Shown piece by piece: positions 33,993-43,307 of a stretch of 64,000 nt of DNA (the first letter of the stretch is position 1; every line of letters starts with the position of its first letter). Origin of the DNA: Kitasatospora sp. MAP12-44 (GTDB taxonomy: Bacteria; Actinomycetota; Actinomycetes; Streptomycetales; Streptomycetaceae); assembly GCF_029892095.1 (NCBI RefSeq), contig NZ_JARZAE010000004.1:5456001-5520000 (forward strand). Direction: 5' to 3'. Position numbers and translations under genes: made by a program. The notes under the pieces were generated by a model. The model did not search any database. It was not told the DNA's origin and worked only from the letters and a program-made list of their open reading frames with translations.

Positions 33993-34021
33993 CGGGCCCC
34001 CACCGAGTCGGTGGGGGCCCG
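33993..34021. terminator. Bidirectional terminator between hydrolase and filP
   Basis: 12-bp perfect stem (33993-34004 with 34010-34021), GAGTC loop, between convergent genes. Confidence 0.75.
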
Positions 34022-34037
34022 CTGAGAGTGCTACGCG

Positions 34038-34967
34038 TCAGCGCGACTGCTGGGCGGGGACGCCCAGGGCGTCGTCCGTCGGCAGCGTGGCGGCGGCCAC
34101 GGCCGCGCCGGTCAGCGTGGCGAGCATCTCGCGCACGTTGGTCAGCTGGGCGTTGATGCTGTCGCGGCGGTTGGTGAGCGCCGCCAGCTCGCGCTCGGAC
34201 TCGCTGCGGATCCGGTCGGCCTTGGCGTTGGCGTCGGCCACGATGTCCTCGGACTGGCGCTGGGCCGTCTCCACCGTCTGGCGGGCGCGGCGCTCGGCGT
34301 CGGTGCGGAGCTTCTCGGCCTCCAGGCGCAGCTGCTCGGCCCGGTGCTCGATCTCGGCCAGACGCTTCTCGGCCTTGGCCTGACGGGCCGCCAGGTCGCG
34401 CTCGGACTGCTCGCGGCGCTTGGCCAGGTTGGTCTCGAACTCCAGCGCGGCCTGGGCGGCCTTGGTGCGGGTCTCCTCGAAGAGGGCGTCCGCCTCCTCG
34501 CGCTTGTTCTGGGCGTCCTTGTTGGCCTCGGTGCGCAGCTGGGCGCTGTCGCTCTTGGCCTTGTCGACGATCCGCAGACCCTCGTCCTCGGCCTTCGCCT
34601 TGCGGTCCTTGGCGTAGTTCTCCGCCTCGGAACGGACCTGCTGGGCGGCCGCCTCGGCCAGCTCGCGGTGCTGCTCGGCGGCGCGGTGGGCCTCCTCACG
34701 CAGGTCCTTCGCCTCCTCCTCGGCCAGCCGCAGGATCTTCTCGACCCGGGCACCCAGACCGGCGTACGAGGGCTCGGCGTCGCTGACGGCGGCCTGCGCG
34801 CTCTGGGTCTCCAGGTGGAGCTCCTCGATGCGCTTCTCCAGCGCACCGATGCGGGTCAACGCGCTGTCACGGTCGGCCACCAGCTTGGTGATCCGCTCGT
34901 CTACCTGGGCGCGCTCGTACCCACGGCGCACCAGGTCGAAGCCGTGAGGGGAATGACTGTCGCTCAT
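34038..34967 (-). CDS. filP: FilP, intermediate-filament-like coiled-coil protein
   Basis: 309-aa protein, nearly all coiled coil. The N-terminus FDLVRRGYERAQVDERITKLV resembles DivIVA/GpsB-type polar proteins; from about residue 75 to 285 it is a Lys/Glu/Arg/Ala-rich coil (RLAEEEAKDLREEAHRAAEQH...). FilP in S. coelicolor forms cytoskeletal filaments behind the hyphal tip and interacts with DivIVA and Scy. Length (309) and position directly downstream of scy on the same strand support the name. Confidence 0.92.
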   Translation of the reverse strand: MSDSHSPHGFDLVRRGYERAQVDERITKLVADRDSALTRIGALEKRIEELHLETQSAQAAVSDAEPSYAGLGARVEKILRLAEEEAKDLREEAHRAAEQHRELAEAAAQQVRSEAENYAKDRKAKAEDEGLRIVDKAKSDSAQLRTEANKDAQNKREEADALFEETRTKAAQAALEFETNLAKRREQSERDLAARQAKAEKRLAEIEHRAEQLRLEAEKLRTDAERRARQTVETAQRQSEDIVADANAKADRIRSESERELAALTNRRDSINAQLTNVREMLATLTGAAVAAATLPTDDALGVPAQQSR

Positions 34968-35074
34968 GGGGTTCTGGGCTTCCTGTCGTCAAACCGCTGA
35001 GGTGGTTGAGGGAATCCTGACACGTTACCGGAGTGTCTTCGGCAAAAAGCCTATGGCGAACGGACAATGTCCGC

Positions 35075-38000
35075 TCAATCGGGTGGTGTCCCTCCCGACC
35101 TGCCACCACTCGAACGAGGGGCGCCCACTCCAGCGCCCGCCTTCGAGCCCCCGTTGCTGTTCTTTCCACCGCCGGACCCGCTGCCGGAGCCGCCGGTCTC
35201 CCGGGCCGTCGCCTGCTGCACCGGTGAGGGTGCCTCAAAGGCCTCCAGCGCGGAGAGCACATCCTGGACCCGAGAGATCTCGGTGTTGATGTCCTTGCGC
35301 CGGCGCACCAACTCGTCCAGCTCGCGGCGGCCGTCGTCGGTCACCCGCTGCGCCTCGGCACGGGCTTCGGCGCGCACCCGCTCGGCCTCCTCGGTGGCCA
35401 GGCGCAGCTGCTCGTCGGCGTTCTCCTCGGCCGAGCGCAGCCGCTTGGCCGCCTGGGTCGACGCCGCCTCGATCTGCTCCTCGGCCTCCTCCTGAGCCGC
35501 CTTCAGCCGGTTCTCGGCCTTGGCGATCAGCTGCTCGGCCTTGGCGATGGCGTCGGAGAGCTTCTGCTCCGCCTTCGCCGTGGAGTCGGCCAACTTCTGG
35601 TCGGCCTCCTTGAGCAGGCCCTCGGCCTTGCGGACGGCGGCGATCCGTACCTTACTGGCCTCGGCCGAAGCCTCCGACGTCAGCTCGGAAGCCCGCTCCT
35701 CGGCGGCCGCCACCAGCGAGGCCGCCAGCTCCTCGGCCTCGACCACGGCGGTGACCGCCTGCTCCTCGGCCTCGGTCAGCTGCTCCTGAGCCGCCGTCAC
35801 CAGGGCGTCCACCCGCTCGCCGGCCGACTTCATGGCCTGCGCGTTCTCCTTGCGGGCTCGCTCGTGCAGCGCCTCGATCTCGGCGTCGGTCCGCTCGCGC
35901 AGCTCCTCGGCGCGCTCGCGGATCGCGGTGGAGTCGCGGCGGGCCTCGGAGAGCATGGCGTCGGCGTCGGCCCTGGCCCGCTCCACCTCGGCCTGCCCGG
36001 CCGCCTCGCCGGCCGCGACCAGCCGGTCGGCCTCCTTGCGGGCGGCGGCCACCATGGCGTCGGCCTGCTCCTCGGCGGCGGCGGTGGTGGCCAGCGCGGT
36101 GCTCTGGGACTCCTCGCCGAGCGCCTCGGCGTCGGCGAAGGCCTTCTCCAGGACGGACTGGGCCTGCGCGCGGGTGGCCGAGTCGTACTGCTCGGCCTGC
36201 TCGCGGGTGCCCACGTCGTAGGCGTCGGCGCGAGCCCGGGTGGAGACCTCGTACTCCTCTGCCAGGGTGCGGGTGGCGGAGGCGAACTCCTCGGCCTCGG
36301 TGCGCAGTCGGGCGGCGTAGCGCTCGGCCTCGGCGACCGCGGCGGCGCTGCGCTCCTCGGCCTCGGCCAGCGTGCGGGCCGCCTCGGCCTCGGCCTCGGC
36401 GCGGTGGCGGCGGGCGTCCTCGTCGGCCTGCCGGCGCTCGGCGTTGGCCTCGGTGCGCAGCTGGGCGTCGTACTCCTGGGCCTCGGCGGCGATCCGGCCG
36501 GCCTCGGCCTCGGCCTCGGCGCGGGTACGGGTGGCGTACTCCTCGCTCTCGGCCTGCAGGTGGGCGGCGTACTCGTCGGCCTCGGTGCGGACCTGGGCGC
36601 TGTACGCCTCGGCGTCGGCCGCCGTACGGGCCGCGGTGGCCGCGGCCGCCTCGCGCTCGGCCTCGGCCTCGGCGGCGGCGCGCTCGCGCAGCTCGGTGCT
36701 CTCGCGCTCGGCGGTGGCGCGCAGTTCGGCGGTGTCGCGGTCGGCGCTCTCGCGCAGCTCGGCGTCGTAGCTCTGCGCCTCGGCCTGCACCCGGGCCGCC
36801 TCGGCCTCGGCGTCCTCGCGCAGCCGGGCGCTCTCGCGTGCGGCGTTCTCGCGCAGCTCGGCCAGCTCCAGCTCGGCCAGCTCGCGGGTGTCGGCGGTCT
36901 CCCGCTCGGCGCGCGCGATGAGCTCGGCGACCTGCTGGGAGGCGCCCTCGTGCATCCCGGCCACGGACTGCCGGACGGCTGCCGCCTCGTCCTCGGCGGT
37001 GCTGACCAGCTCGCTCGCGCGGGCGGTCGCGGCGGCGCTGACGCCGGCCGCCTCCAGGCGGGCCTGCTCCAGCTGCTCGGCGGCCTCGGCGGTGAGGCGG
37101 GCGGCCTCCTCGGCGGCGGTGGTGCGCTCCTGGGCCGCGGCGGCGCGCAGCTCGTCGGCGGTGGCCTGCGCCTCGGCGGTGAGCTGCTCGGCGGCGGCCT
37201 GCGCGCCGGCGGTCAACTCGTCGGCGGTGGCCTGGGCGTGGCCGGTGACCGCTTCGGCGGCCGCCCGGGTCTCGGCGGTGAGGGCGTCCGCGGCACTCTG
37301 CGCGGCACCGGTCAGCGCCTCGGCGGCGGCCTGCGCCTGGGCGGTCAGTGCGTCGGCGGCGGCCTGGCTGCGGGCGGCGAGAGCCTCGGCGGCGGCGGTG
37401 GACTCGGCGTGCAGCTGCTCGGCCGCGGCACGCGCCTCGCCGCGCAGCGCCTGCGCCTCGGCGGCGGCCTCGCTGCGGGCGGCCTCGGCGGCCGCGTCGG
37501 CCAGTTCCAGCTGCTCGGCGGCCTGGGTGCGGACGGCCAGCGCCTGCGCCTCGGCCTCGGTGCGGACCCGGTCGGCCTCGGCCTCGGCGCTCTCGCGCAG
37601 TGCCTGGGTCTCGGCGGCCGTCCGCTCGGTCAGTTCGGTGGCCGCGATCCGGGCGGCCTCGCGGGCGGCCTGGGCCGCCGTCAGCTGCTCGGCGACCTGC
37701 TCGCGCTCGCGCAGCAGCGCGGCGGCGGTCTCCTCGCTCGCCCGCCGGCTCTCCTCGCGCAGCGCGCCCGCGACCGCCTCGGCCTCGGCCCGCAGCTGCT
37801 CGGCGGCGGCCTGTGCCTCGGCCTGCAGCCGCTCGCTGAGCGCCCGCGACTCGGCCTCCCTGGCCTCGGCGGCGGCCTGCGCCTCGCTCTGCAGCGCGCT
37901 CGCCTCGGCCTGCGCCTCGGCCCGTACGCGCTGGTCGAACTCGGTTGCCTCGCGGCGCAGTTCGGCGCTGTCCCGGTCGGCGGCGGCACGCGTCTCGGCG

Positions 38001-39952
38001 GCCGCGGCCTTGGCGGCGTCAAGCGCCTCACTGCGCTGCTGCTCGGTGGCGGTGGCCAGCTTCTCGGCCTCGGTGCGAGCCCGGTTGAGCATCTGCTCGG
38101 CCCTGGCCTGCATCTGCGCGACCTGCTCCTTGGCCTCGGTGCGCAGTCGATCGACCTCGACGCCGGCGCCCTCGCGCAGCTCGTCCGAGTCGGCCTTGGC
38201 CTTGGTCAGCAGCTCCTCGGCGTTCTTCGCCGACTCCTCTATCTGGACCACGGCCTGCCGGCGGGCCTCGCCGCGCACCTTCTCGGCGTCGCGGGCGGCC
38301 TGCGCGCGCAGCTCCTCGGCCTCGGCGCGCAGCCGGGCGGCCTCGTCCTGCATCTGCTCCATGCGGGCGCGGATCCCCGCGGCGTCGTCCAGCGCGGCGT
38401 TCTGCGCCTGCTCGACGGACTCCTGCGCCTGGTCGCGCAGCTGCTTCGCCTCGGCGGCGGCCTCGCTGCGGATCCGCTCGGCCTCGGCGGCCGCCTCGGC
38501 GCGGGTCGCCTCGGCGTCCTGGCCGGCCCGGGAGAGCGCCTCCTCGGCGCTCTTGGCCGCCTTGGCGAGATGCATGGTGGCGTCCTTGGCGCCCTCGGCC
38601 CGACCCTGCTCACGGGCGTCGGCACGCAGCGCCTCGGCGGCGGCCTCGGCCTGCGCGCGCATCTCGGCGGCCTCGGCCTGGGCGGCGGCGCGCAGCTCGG
38701 CGATCGAGGCCTCGGCCTCCTGCCGCAGCTGGGTCGCCACGCTCTGGGCCGCGCCGCGCAGCCGCTCGCTCTCCTCGGCGGCGGCGGCCTTGGCGGCCTC
38801 CGCCTCGGCCTGGGCGTTGTGGGCGCGGGCCTCGGCCTCGGCAGCCGTGGCCTTGATCCGCTCGGCCTCCTTGGTGGCGGTGGCCACCATCCGGGCCACC
38901 TCGGCCTTGGCGGTCTGCGAGCGCTGCTCGCCGGCCGCCTGGCCGTCGGCCTCCAGCCGCTCGGCGGCGGCGGCCGCCTCGGCCTGCAGCTGCTCGGCGG
39001 CCAGGGCGGCCTGCCGGCGCAGCTCGGCCGCCTCCAGGCGGGCGCGCTCGGCCTCGGCCCTGGCCTCCTCGCGCATCCGCTCGATCTCGCCCTGGGCCTG
39101 GGCGAGGGCCGCCTCGGCCTGCGCCTGCGCCTCGGCGGACTGCTGCTTGAGCCGCTCGATCTCGGTCTGTGCGGCGGCCAGCTGCTGCTCGGCGGCGGCC
39201 TGCGCCCCGGCGAGCTGCTGCTGGGCCTGGTTGGCGGCGCTGCCGCGCAGCTCCTGCGCCTCGGCGCTGGCCTGCTGCGCCTGCTGGGAGGCGGCGTGGA
39301 GCAGCCGTTCGGCGTCCTTCTGTGCGCGCAGCAGGGCGGCCTCGGCCTGCGCCTGGGCCTCGCCGCGGGCGGCGTCCACGTCGGCGGCGGTCTGCGCGCG
39401 GGCCTGGTCGGCGAGGGCGGCGGCGGAGGCGCGGGCGGCGGCGACCAGCCGCTCGGCCTCGGCCTGGGCCTCCTGCAGCAGGCGCTGGGCCTCCTGCTCG
39501 GTGCCGGCCCGGGTCTGCTCGGCCCAGTTGACGTTCTCGTTGACGTGGCGCTCCGCGCTGCGGCGCAGCTCGGAGAGCTCCTCGTCCATCTGCCGGCGGC
39601 GGGCCTGGAGCTCGGCCTCGATCCGGGCGGTGCGCTCGGCGGCCTCGGCCATCAGCCGCTGGGTGGCCGCCTGGGACTCGCGCAGCTGGCGCTCGGCGGT
39701 CTCGCGCAGTTGCTGGGCCTGGAGTTCGGCGGTGCGCAGGAGCTGCTCGGCCTGGCCGGAGACGGCGTCGAAGGCGCGCGGCTGCGCAAGCTGCCGACGC
39801 GATTCGTGCAGCTTGGCCCGGAGCACCTCCACCTGATAGGCGAGGTCCTCGGCATGCTCGGCGGTCTTGTCCCGCTCCTTGCGAAGCCGGTCCATCTCGG
39901 CTTCGAACTGGGAGAGGTGATCATCAACCTCGTAGCGGTCGTTGCCCCGCAC
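35075..39952 (-). CDS. scy: Scy, long polarity-scaffold coiled-coil protein
   Basis: 1625-aa coiled-coil protein, longer than S. coelicolor Scy (about 1,326 aa as I recall). The N-terminus (RYEVDDHLSQFEAEMDRLRKERDKT) is a short heptad coil with DivIVA-like character; from about residue 110 on it is an Ala/Glu/Gln/Arg-rich coil with 11-residue (hendecad) periodicity, very regular at 866-931. The last 60 residues are Gly/Ser/Asn-rich and probably disordered. In S. coelicolor Scy organises the tip-growth complex with DivIVA and FilP. GTG start; 107 bases separate it from filP. Confidence 0.9.
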   Translation of the reverse strand: MRGNDRYEVDDHLSQFEAEMDRLRKERDKTAEHAEDLAYQVEVLRAKLHESRRQLAQPRAFDAVSGQAEQLLRTAELQAQQLRETAERQLRESQAATQRLMAEAAERTARIEAELQARRRQMDEELSELRRSAERHVNENVNWAEQTRAGTEQEAQRLLQEAQAEAERLVAAARASAAALADQARAQTAADVDAARGEAQAQAEAALLRAQKDAERLLHAASQQAQQASAEAQELRGSAANQAQQQLAGAQAAAEQQLAAAQTEIERLKQQSAEAQAQAEAALAQAQGEIERMREEARAEAERARLEAAELRRQAALAAEQLQAEAAAAAERLEADGQAAGEQRSQTAKAEVARMVATATKEAERIKATAAEAEARAHNAQAEAEAAKAAAAEESERLRGAAQSVATQLRQEAEASIAELRAAAQAEAAEMRAQAEAAAEALRADAREQGRAEGAKDATMHLAKAAKSAEEALSRAGQDAEATRAEAAAEAERIRSEAAAEAKQLRDQAQESVEQAQNAALDDAAGIRARMEQMQDEAARLRAEAEELRAQAARDAEKVRGEARRQAVVQIEESAKNAEELLTKAKADSDELREGAGVEVDRLRTEAKEQVAQMQARAEQMLNRARTEAEKLATATEQQRSEALDAAKAAAAETRAAADRDSAELRREATEFDQRVRAEAQAEASALQSEAQAAAEAREAESRALSERLQAEAQAAAEQLRAEAEAVAGALREESRRASEETAAALLREREQVAEQLTAAQAAREAARIAATELTERTAAETQALRESAEAEADRVRTEAEAQALAVRTQAAEQLELADAAAEAARSEAAAEAQALRGEARAAAEQLHAESTAAAEALAARSQAAADALTAQAQAAAEALTGAAQSAADALTAETRAAAEAVTGHAQATADELTAGAQAAAEQLTAEAQATADELRAAAAQERTTAAEEAARLTAEAAEQLEQARLEAAGVSAAATARASELVSTAEDEAAAVRQSVAGMHEGASQQVAELIARAERETADTRELAELELAELRENAARESARLREDAEAEAARVQAEAQSYDAELRESADRDTAELRATAERESTELRERAAAEAEAEREAAAATAARTAADAEAYSAQVRTEADEYAAHLQAESEEYATRTRAEAEAEAGRIAAEAQEYDAQLRTEANAERRQADEDARRHRAEAEAEAARTLAEAEERSAAAVAEAERYAARLRTEAEEFASATRTLAEEYEVSTRARADAYDVGTREQAEQYDSATRAQAQSVLEKAFADAEALGEESQSTALATTAAAEEQADAMVAAARKEADRLVAAGEAAGQAEVERARADADAMLSEARRDSTAIRERAEELRERTDAEIEALHERARKENAQAMKSAGERVDALVTAAQEQLTEAEEQAVTAVVEAEELAASLVAAAEERASELTSEASAEASKVRIAAVRKAEGLLKEADQKLADSTAKAEQKLSDAIAKAEQLIAKAENRLKAAQEEAEEQIEAASTQAAKRLRSAEENADEQLRLATEEAERVRAEARAEAQRVTDDGRRELDELVRRRKDINTEISRVQDVLSALEAFEAPSPVQQATARETGGSGSGSGGGKNSNGGSKAGAGVGAPRSSGGRSGGTPPD
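37160..37357 (-). repeat. Six tandem 33-nt (11-residue) repeats inside scy
   Basis: Six consecutive hendecads encode residues 866-931, each of form A-[DE]-x-[LV]-T-[AG]-x-x-[QR]-[AS]-[AT]. The DNA repeats every 33 bases with changes mostly at variable positions, suggesting expansion by unequal exchange or slippage. Confidence 0.75.
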
Positions 39953-40399
39953 TCCGCGGTCCCATCCATCTCCTGGTCGGCGTCCTCGACCCGCGCGGCC
40001 CGAACACCGGCCTCGGGGGAGGCCGGCCGCGCTGGTCCTTGCATCCGCGGGCAGTCCCGGACGGGACCGGGACTCGGACGCCCCCTGCGGGGACGTCCGC
40101 CACGGTCGGAGTCCGGGCAGGTGGCGCGCGACTGTGACCGCGCTCCGCCGACCGGGTGGACTCCTGGGCGAACTCTTGCCTTCTGGAGAATGGTGACAGA
40201 TCCGAACAGCGGCCGTTCAGCCGTGCCCCGGATACGGACTCCCCTACGACCGGGACCGGCTGTCAGTGACCAGCCTTCCCCGCCCTTGGCCGTGCGTGGT
40301 GCCCCGCTGCTCGCGGGGCCGTCACGCACCTGGGCATTGTAGTGGGCCAAAGCGTGAGTTTGACCGCCGAGGCCGGTACTCGCGCAGGTTACCGGCCGG
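39953..40399 (-). other. scy upstream region
   Basis: 447 bases between scy and the epimerase gene. A -10-like TACAAT (minus strand, 40341-40336) and a large hairpin directly downstream of it (40292-40329) suggest a long scy leader of about 375 nt. One GGACGTCC palindrome lies at 40091-40098. No gene was recognised. Confidence 0.45.
40292..40341 (-). promoter_or_regulatory. Candidate scy promoter with 5'-terminal hairpin
   Basis: TACAAT at 40341-40336 (minus strand) is five of six to the -10 consensus. The predicted start near 40329 would open the RNA with a two-part stem: 7 bp (40329-40323 with 40298-40292) and 7 bp (40319-40313 with 40307-40301). Confidence 0.4.
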
Positions 40400-40837
40400 T
40401 CAGTGCTCGGCCGCCGGCTCCGCGGAGGTGACCAGCTCGGTCAGCACGCCGCCGCAGTCCTTGGGGTGCAGGAAGGTGATCCGCGAGCCCATCGAGCCGA
40501 TCCGCGGCTCCTCGTAGAGCACCCGGACGCCCTTGGACTTGATGTCCGCGGCGTCGCCGTCGACGTCGGCGGTGCCGAACGCGATGTGGTGCACGCCCTC
40601 GCCGTTCTTGGCCAGCCACTTGGCGACCGTGGAGTCCTCGCGGGTCGGCTCGAGCAGCTGGAGGTAGGAGGCGCCGCCATCGCCGGTGTCGTTGATCTTG
40701 AGCATGGCCTCGCGGACGCCCTGCTCCTCGTTGACCTCGCTGTGGTACACCTCGAAGCCGTACGTGGCACGGTAGAACTCGACGGTCTTGTCGAGGTCGA
40801 AGCAGGCGATGCCGATGTGGTCGATCCGGGTCAACAC
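40400..40837 (-). CDS. mce: Methylmalonyl-CoA epimerase
   Basis: 145-aa vicinal-oxygen-chelate enzyme that interconverts (2R)- and (2S)-methylmalonyl-CoA, linking mutase activity to carboxylases and polyketide extender supply. Metal ligands are visible in RIDHIGIACFDLD (His), GVHHIAFGTADVD (His) and LTELV (Glu). The GTG at 40837 has CGGAGG 5 bases upstream; homology begins at LTRIDHIG. It is divergent from the thiolase gene. Confidence 0.93.
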   Translation of the reverse strand: MLTRIDHIGIACFDLDKTVEFYRATYGFEVYHSEVNEEQGVREAMLKINDTGDGGASYLQLLEPTREDSTVAKWLAKNGEGVHHIAFGTADVDGDAADIKSKGVRVLYEEPRIGSMGSRITFLHPKDCGGVLTELVTSAEPAAEH

Positions 40838-41044
40838 GGGGGCCTCCGAGGGGTGGGTTGCTGTCAGTGCAGCGCACAACCGGTCCGCCGCGCCACTGGG
40901 CCGCGTGCGAGCCTGATCACACCGTCGCTCCGGTGACGCCCGGGTTACGGGTCAGTACATTGAGCTGCATCCCTCTCCCCGGGCCCTGCTGCCGTTCGAC
41001 GCCCGCAGGACTCCCTGGCCAAGACGTGCGAAGGGGCTCGTTCC

Positions 41045-42250
41045 ATGCCTACCGCTTCCACCGCTACTACCTCCGTCATCGTCGCGGGCGCCCGCACCCC
41101 GATGGGCCGCCTGCTCGGTTCGCTCAAGGGCTTCACCGGCGCCGAGCTGGGTGCCTTCGCCATCAAGTCCGCGCTGGAGCGGGCCGGGGTGACGGGCGAC
41201 CAGGTGCAGTACGTGATCATGGGTCAGGTGCTGCAGGCCGGCGCCGGCCAGATCCCGGCCCGCCAGGCCGCCGTCAAGGCCGGCATCCCGATGAACGTCC
41301 CGGCGCTGACCATCAACAAGGTCTGCCTCTCCGGCCTGGACGCCATCGCGCTGGCCGACCAGCTGATCCGCGCGGGCGAGTTCGACATCGTGGTGGCGGG
41401 CGGCCAGGAGTCGATGACCAACGCCCCGCACCTGCTGCCCAAGTCCCGCGAGGGATACAAGTACGGCTCGATCGAGCTGCTCGACGCGATGGCCTACGAC
41501 GGCCTGACCGACGCGTACGAGAACATCCCGATGGGCGAGTCCACCGAGAAGCACAACACCCGCCTCGGCATCACCCGCGAGGTGCAGGACCACCTGGCGG
41601 CCCTGTCGCACCAGCGGGCCGCCGCCGCCCAGAAGAACGGCGTCTTCGAGGCCGAGATCACCCCGGTGGAGATCCCGCAGCGCAAGGGCGACCCGGTGGT
41701 CTTCTCGCAGGACGAGGGCATCCGCGCCGAGACGACCACCGAGACGCTGGCCAAGCTGCGCCCGGCCTTCGACAAGGCGGGCACCATCACGGCCGGCACC
41801 TCCTCGCAGATCTCCGACGGCGCCGCCGCGGTGGTCGTGATGAGCAAGGCCAAGGCCGAGGAGCTGGGCCTGAGCTGGATCGCCGAGATCGGCGCGCACG
41901 GCAACGTCGCGGGCCCGGACAACTCGCTGCAGTCGCAGCCGTCCAACGCGATCAAGCACGCGCTCGGCAAGGAGGGCCTCGGTGTCGAGGACCTCGACCT
42001 GATCGAGATCAACGAGGCGTTCGCGGCGGTCGCCTACCAGTCGATGAAGGACCTCGGCGTCACCGAGGACAAGGTCAACGTCAACGGCGGCGCGATCGCG
42101 CTCGGCCACCCGATCGGGATGTCCGGCGCCCGCGTGGTGCTGCACCTGGCGCTGGAGCTGCAGCGCCGCGGCGGCGGCGTCGGCGCGGCGGCGCTGTGCG
42201 GCGGCGGCGGCCAGGGCGACGCCCTGATCGTCCGGGTGCCCAAGGCCTGA
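41045..42250 (+). CDS. Acetyl-CoA C-acetyltransferase (thiolase)
   Basis: 401-aa biosynthetic-type thiolase condensing two acetyl-CoA to acetoacetyl-CoA or the reverse. Catalytic residues: C94 in NKVCLSG, H355 in ALGHPIGMSGAR, C385 in ALCGGGGQGDA; NEAFAAV is also present. It precedes meaB on the same strand with a hairpin in between. Confidence 0.94.
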   Translation: MPTASTATTSVIVAGARTPMGRLLGSLKGFTGAELGAFAIKSALERAGVTGDQVQYVIMGQVLQAGAGQIPARQAAVKAGIPMNVPALTINKVCLSGLDAIALADQLIRAGEFDIVVAGGQESMTNAPHLLPKSREGYKYGSIELLDAMAYDGLTDAYENIPMGESTEKHNTRLGITREVQDHLAALSHQRAAAAQKNGVFEAEITPVEIPQRKGDPVVFSQDEGIRAETTTETLAKLRPAFDKAGTITAGTSSQISDGAAAVVVMSKAKAEELGLSWIAEIGAHGNVAGPDNSLQSQPSNAIKHALGKEGLGVEDLDLIEINEAFAAVAYQSMKDLGVTEDKVNVNGGAIALGHPIGMSGARVVLHLALELQRRGGGVGAAALCGGGGQGDALIVRVPKA

Positions 42251-42273
42251 CCCACGTAGTGCCGTAGTGCTCC

Positions 42274-42303
42274 GGCCGGTGCCTCGCACTCGAGGCACCG
42301 GCC
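42274..42303 (+). terminator. Hairpin between thiolase and meaB
   Basis: 13-bp perfect stem (42274-42286 with 42291-42303) with a CACT tetraloop, 24 bases after the thiolase stop and 25 before meaB. No U-tract. Confidence 0.55.
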
Positions 42304-42327
42304 CCTGACCGAGGAGACCCAAGCGCC

Positions 42328-43284
42328 ATGATCGATGTGCCGACCCTGGTCGAGCAGGCCCGGGCGGGGCGCCCGCGCGCGGTGGCCCGGCTGATCTCGC
42401 TGGTCGAGAACGCCGCGCCGGAGCTGCGCGAGGTGATGGCCGCGCTCGCGCCGTACACCGGGCGGGCGTACACCGTGGGGCTCACCGGCTCACCGGGCGT
42501 CGGCAAGTCGACGTCCACCTCCGCGCTGGTCTCGGCCTACCGGCGGCTGGGCAAGCGGGTGGCGGTGCTGGCGGTCGACCCGTCCTCGCCGTTCTCCGGC
42601 GGCGCGCTGCTCGGCGACCGGGTGCGGATGCAGGACCACGCCACCGACCCGGACGTCTTCATCCGCTCGATGGCCACCCGCGGCCACCTGGGCGGGCTCT
42701 CCTGGGCCGCCCCGCAGGCGCTGCGGGTGCTGGACGCGGCGGGCTGCGACGTGATCCTGGTGGAGACCGTCGGGGTCGGCCAGTCCGAGGTCGAGGTCGC
42801 GGCGCAGGCGGACACCACGGTCGTGCTGCTGGCCCCCGGGATGGGCGACGGGATCCAGGCCGCGAAGGCCGGGATCCTGGAGATCGGCGACGTGTTCGTG
42901 GTCAACAAGGCCGACCGGGACGGTGCGGACGCCACCGCCCGCGAGCTGGGCCACATGCTCGGCCTCGGCGAGGCCCGCGAGCCGGGCGACTGGCGCCCGC
43001 CGATCCTCAAGACCGTCGCCGCCCGCGGCGAGGGCGTCGACGAGGTCGTCGAGGCCCTGGAGAAGCACCGTGCCTGGCTGGAGGCCGGCGGCCAGCTCAC
43101 CGTCCGCCGCCGCCGCCGCGCCGCCGACGAGATCGAGGCCATCGCCCTGGCCGCCCTCCGCTCCCGGATCGGCAACCTGCACGGCGACCGCCACCTCGAC
43201 GCCCTGGCCGAACGCGTCGCCGCCGGCCGCCTCGACCCCTACGGCGCAGCCGACGAACTCATCGCCAGCCTGACGGACTCCTAG
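42328..43284 (+). CDS. meaB: MeaB-type GTPase, AdoCbl-mutase chaperone
   Basis: 318-aa G3E GTPase that loads and protects adenosylcobalamin-dependent mutases. Walker A GLTGSPGVGKSTSTSAL (about 51-67), Switch-region VAVDPSSPFSGGALLGDRVRM, ETVGVGQSEVEV (G3-like) and NKADRDGA (G4). The helical C-terminal dimerisation arm is intact. IcmA, a probable client, is encoded 3 kb downstream. Confidence 0.94.
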   Translation: MIDVPTLVEQARAGRPRAVARLISLVENAAPELREVMAALAPYTGRAYTVGLTGSPGVGKSTSTSALVSAYRRLGKRVAVLAVDPSSPFSGGALLGDRVRMQDHATDPDVFIRSMATRGHLGGLSWAAPQALRVLDAAGCDVILVETVGVGQSEVEVAAQADTTVVLLAPGMGDGIQAAKAGILEIGDVFVVNKADRDGADATARELGHMLGLGEAREPGDWRPPILKTVAARGEGVDEVVEALEKHRAWLEAGGQLTVRRRRRAADEIEAIALAALRSRIGNLHGDRHLDALAERVAAGRLDPYGAADELIASLTDS

Positions 43285-43307
43285 CCCGTACTCCTGGCGC
43301 GTATGCC

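Noticed and set aside
37160..37357. Periodic repeats as a CRISPR array
   Set aside because: Repeats are contiguous, in frame with scy and encode hendecads; there are no spacers.
35864..40342. Very long plus-strand open frames (up to 1492 codons) across scy
   Set aside because: They are antisense shadows of the Ala/Glu-rich coiled coil, giving Gly/Leu- or Ser/Ala-only repeats without domains. The minus-strand frame has the Scy N-terminus and hendecads.
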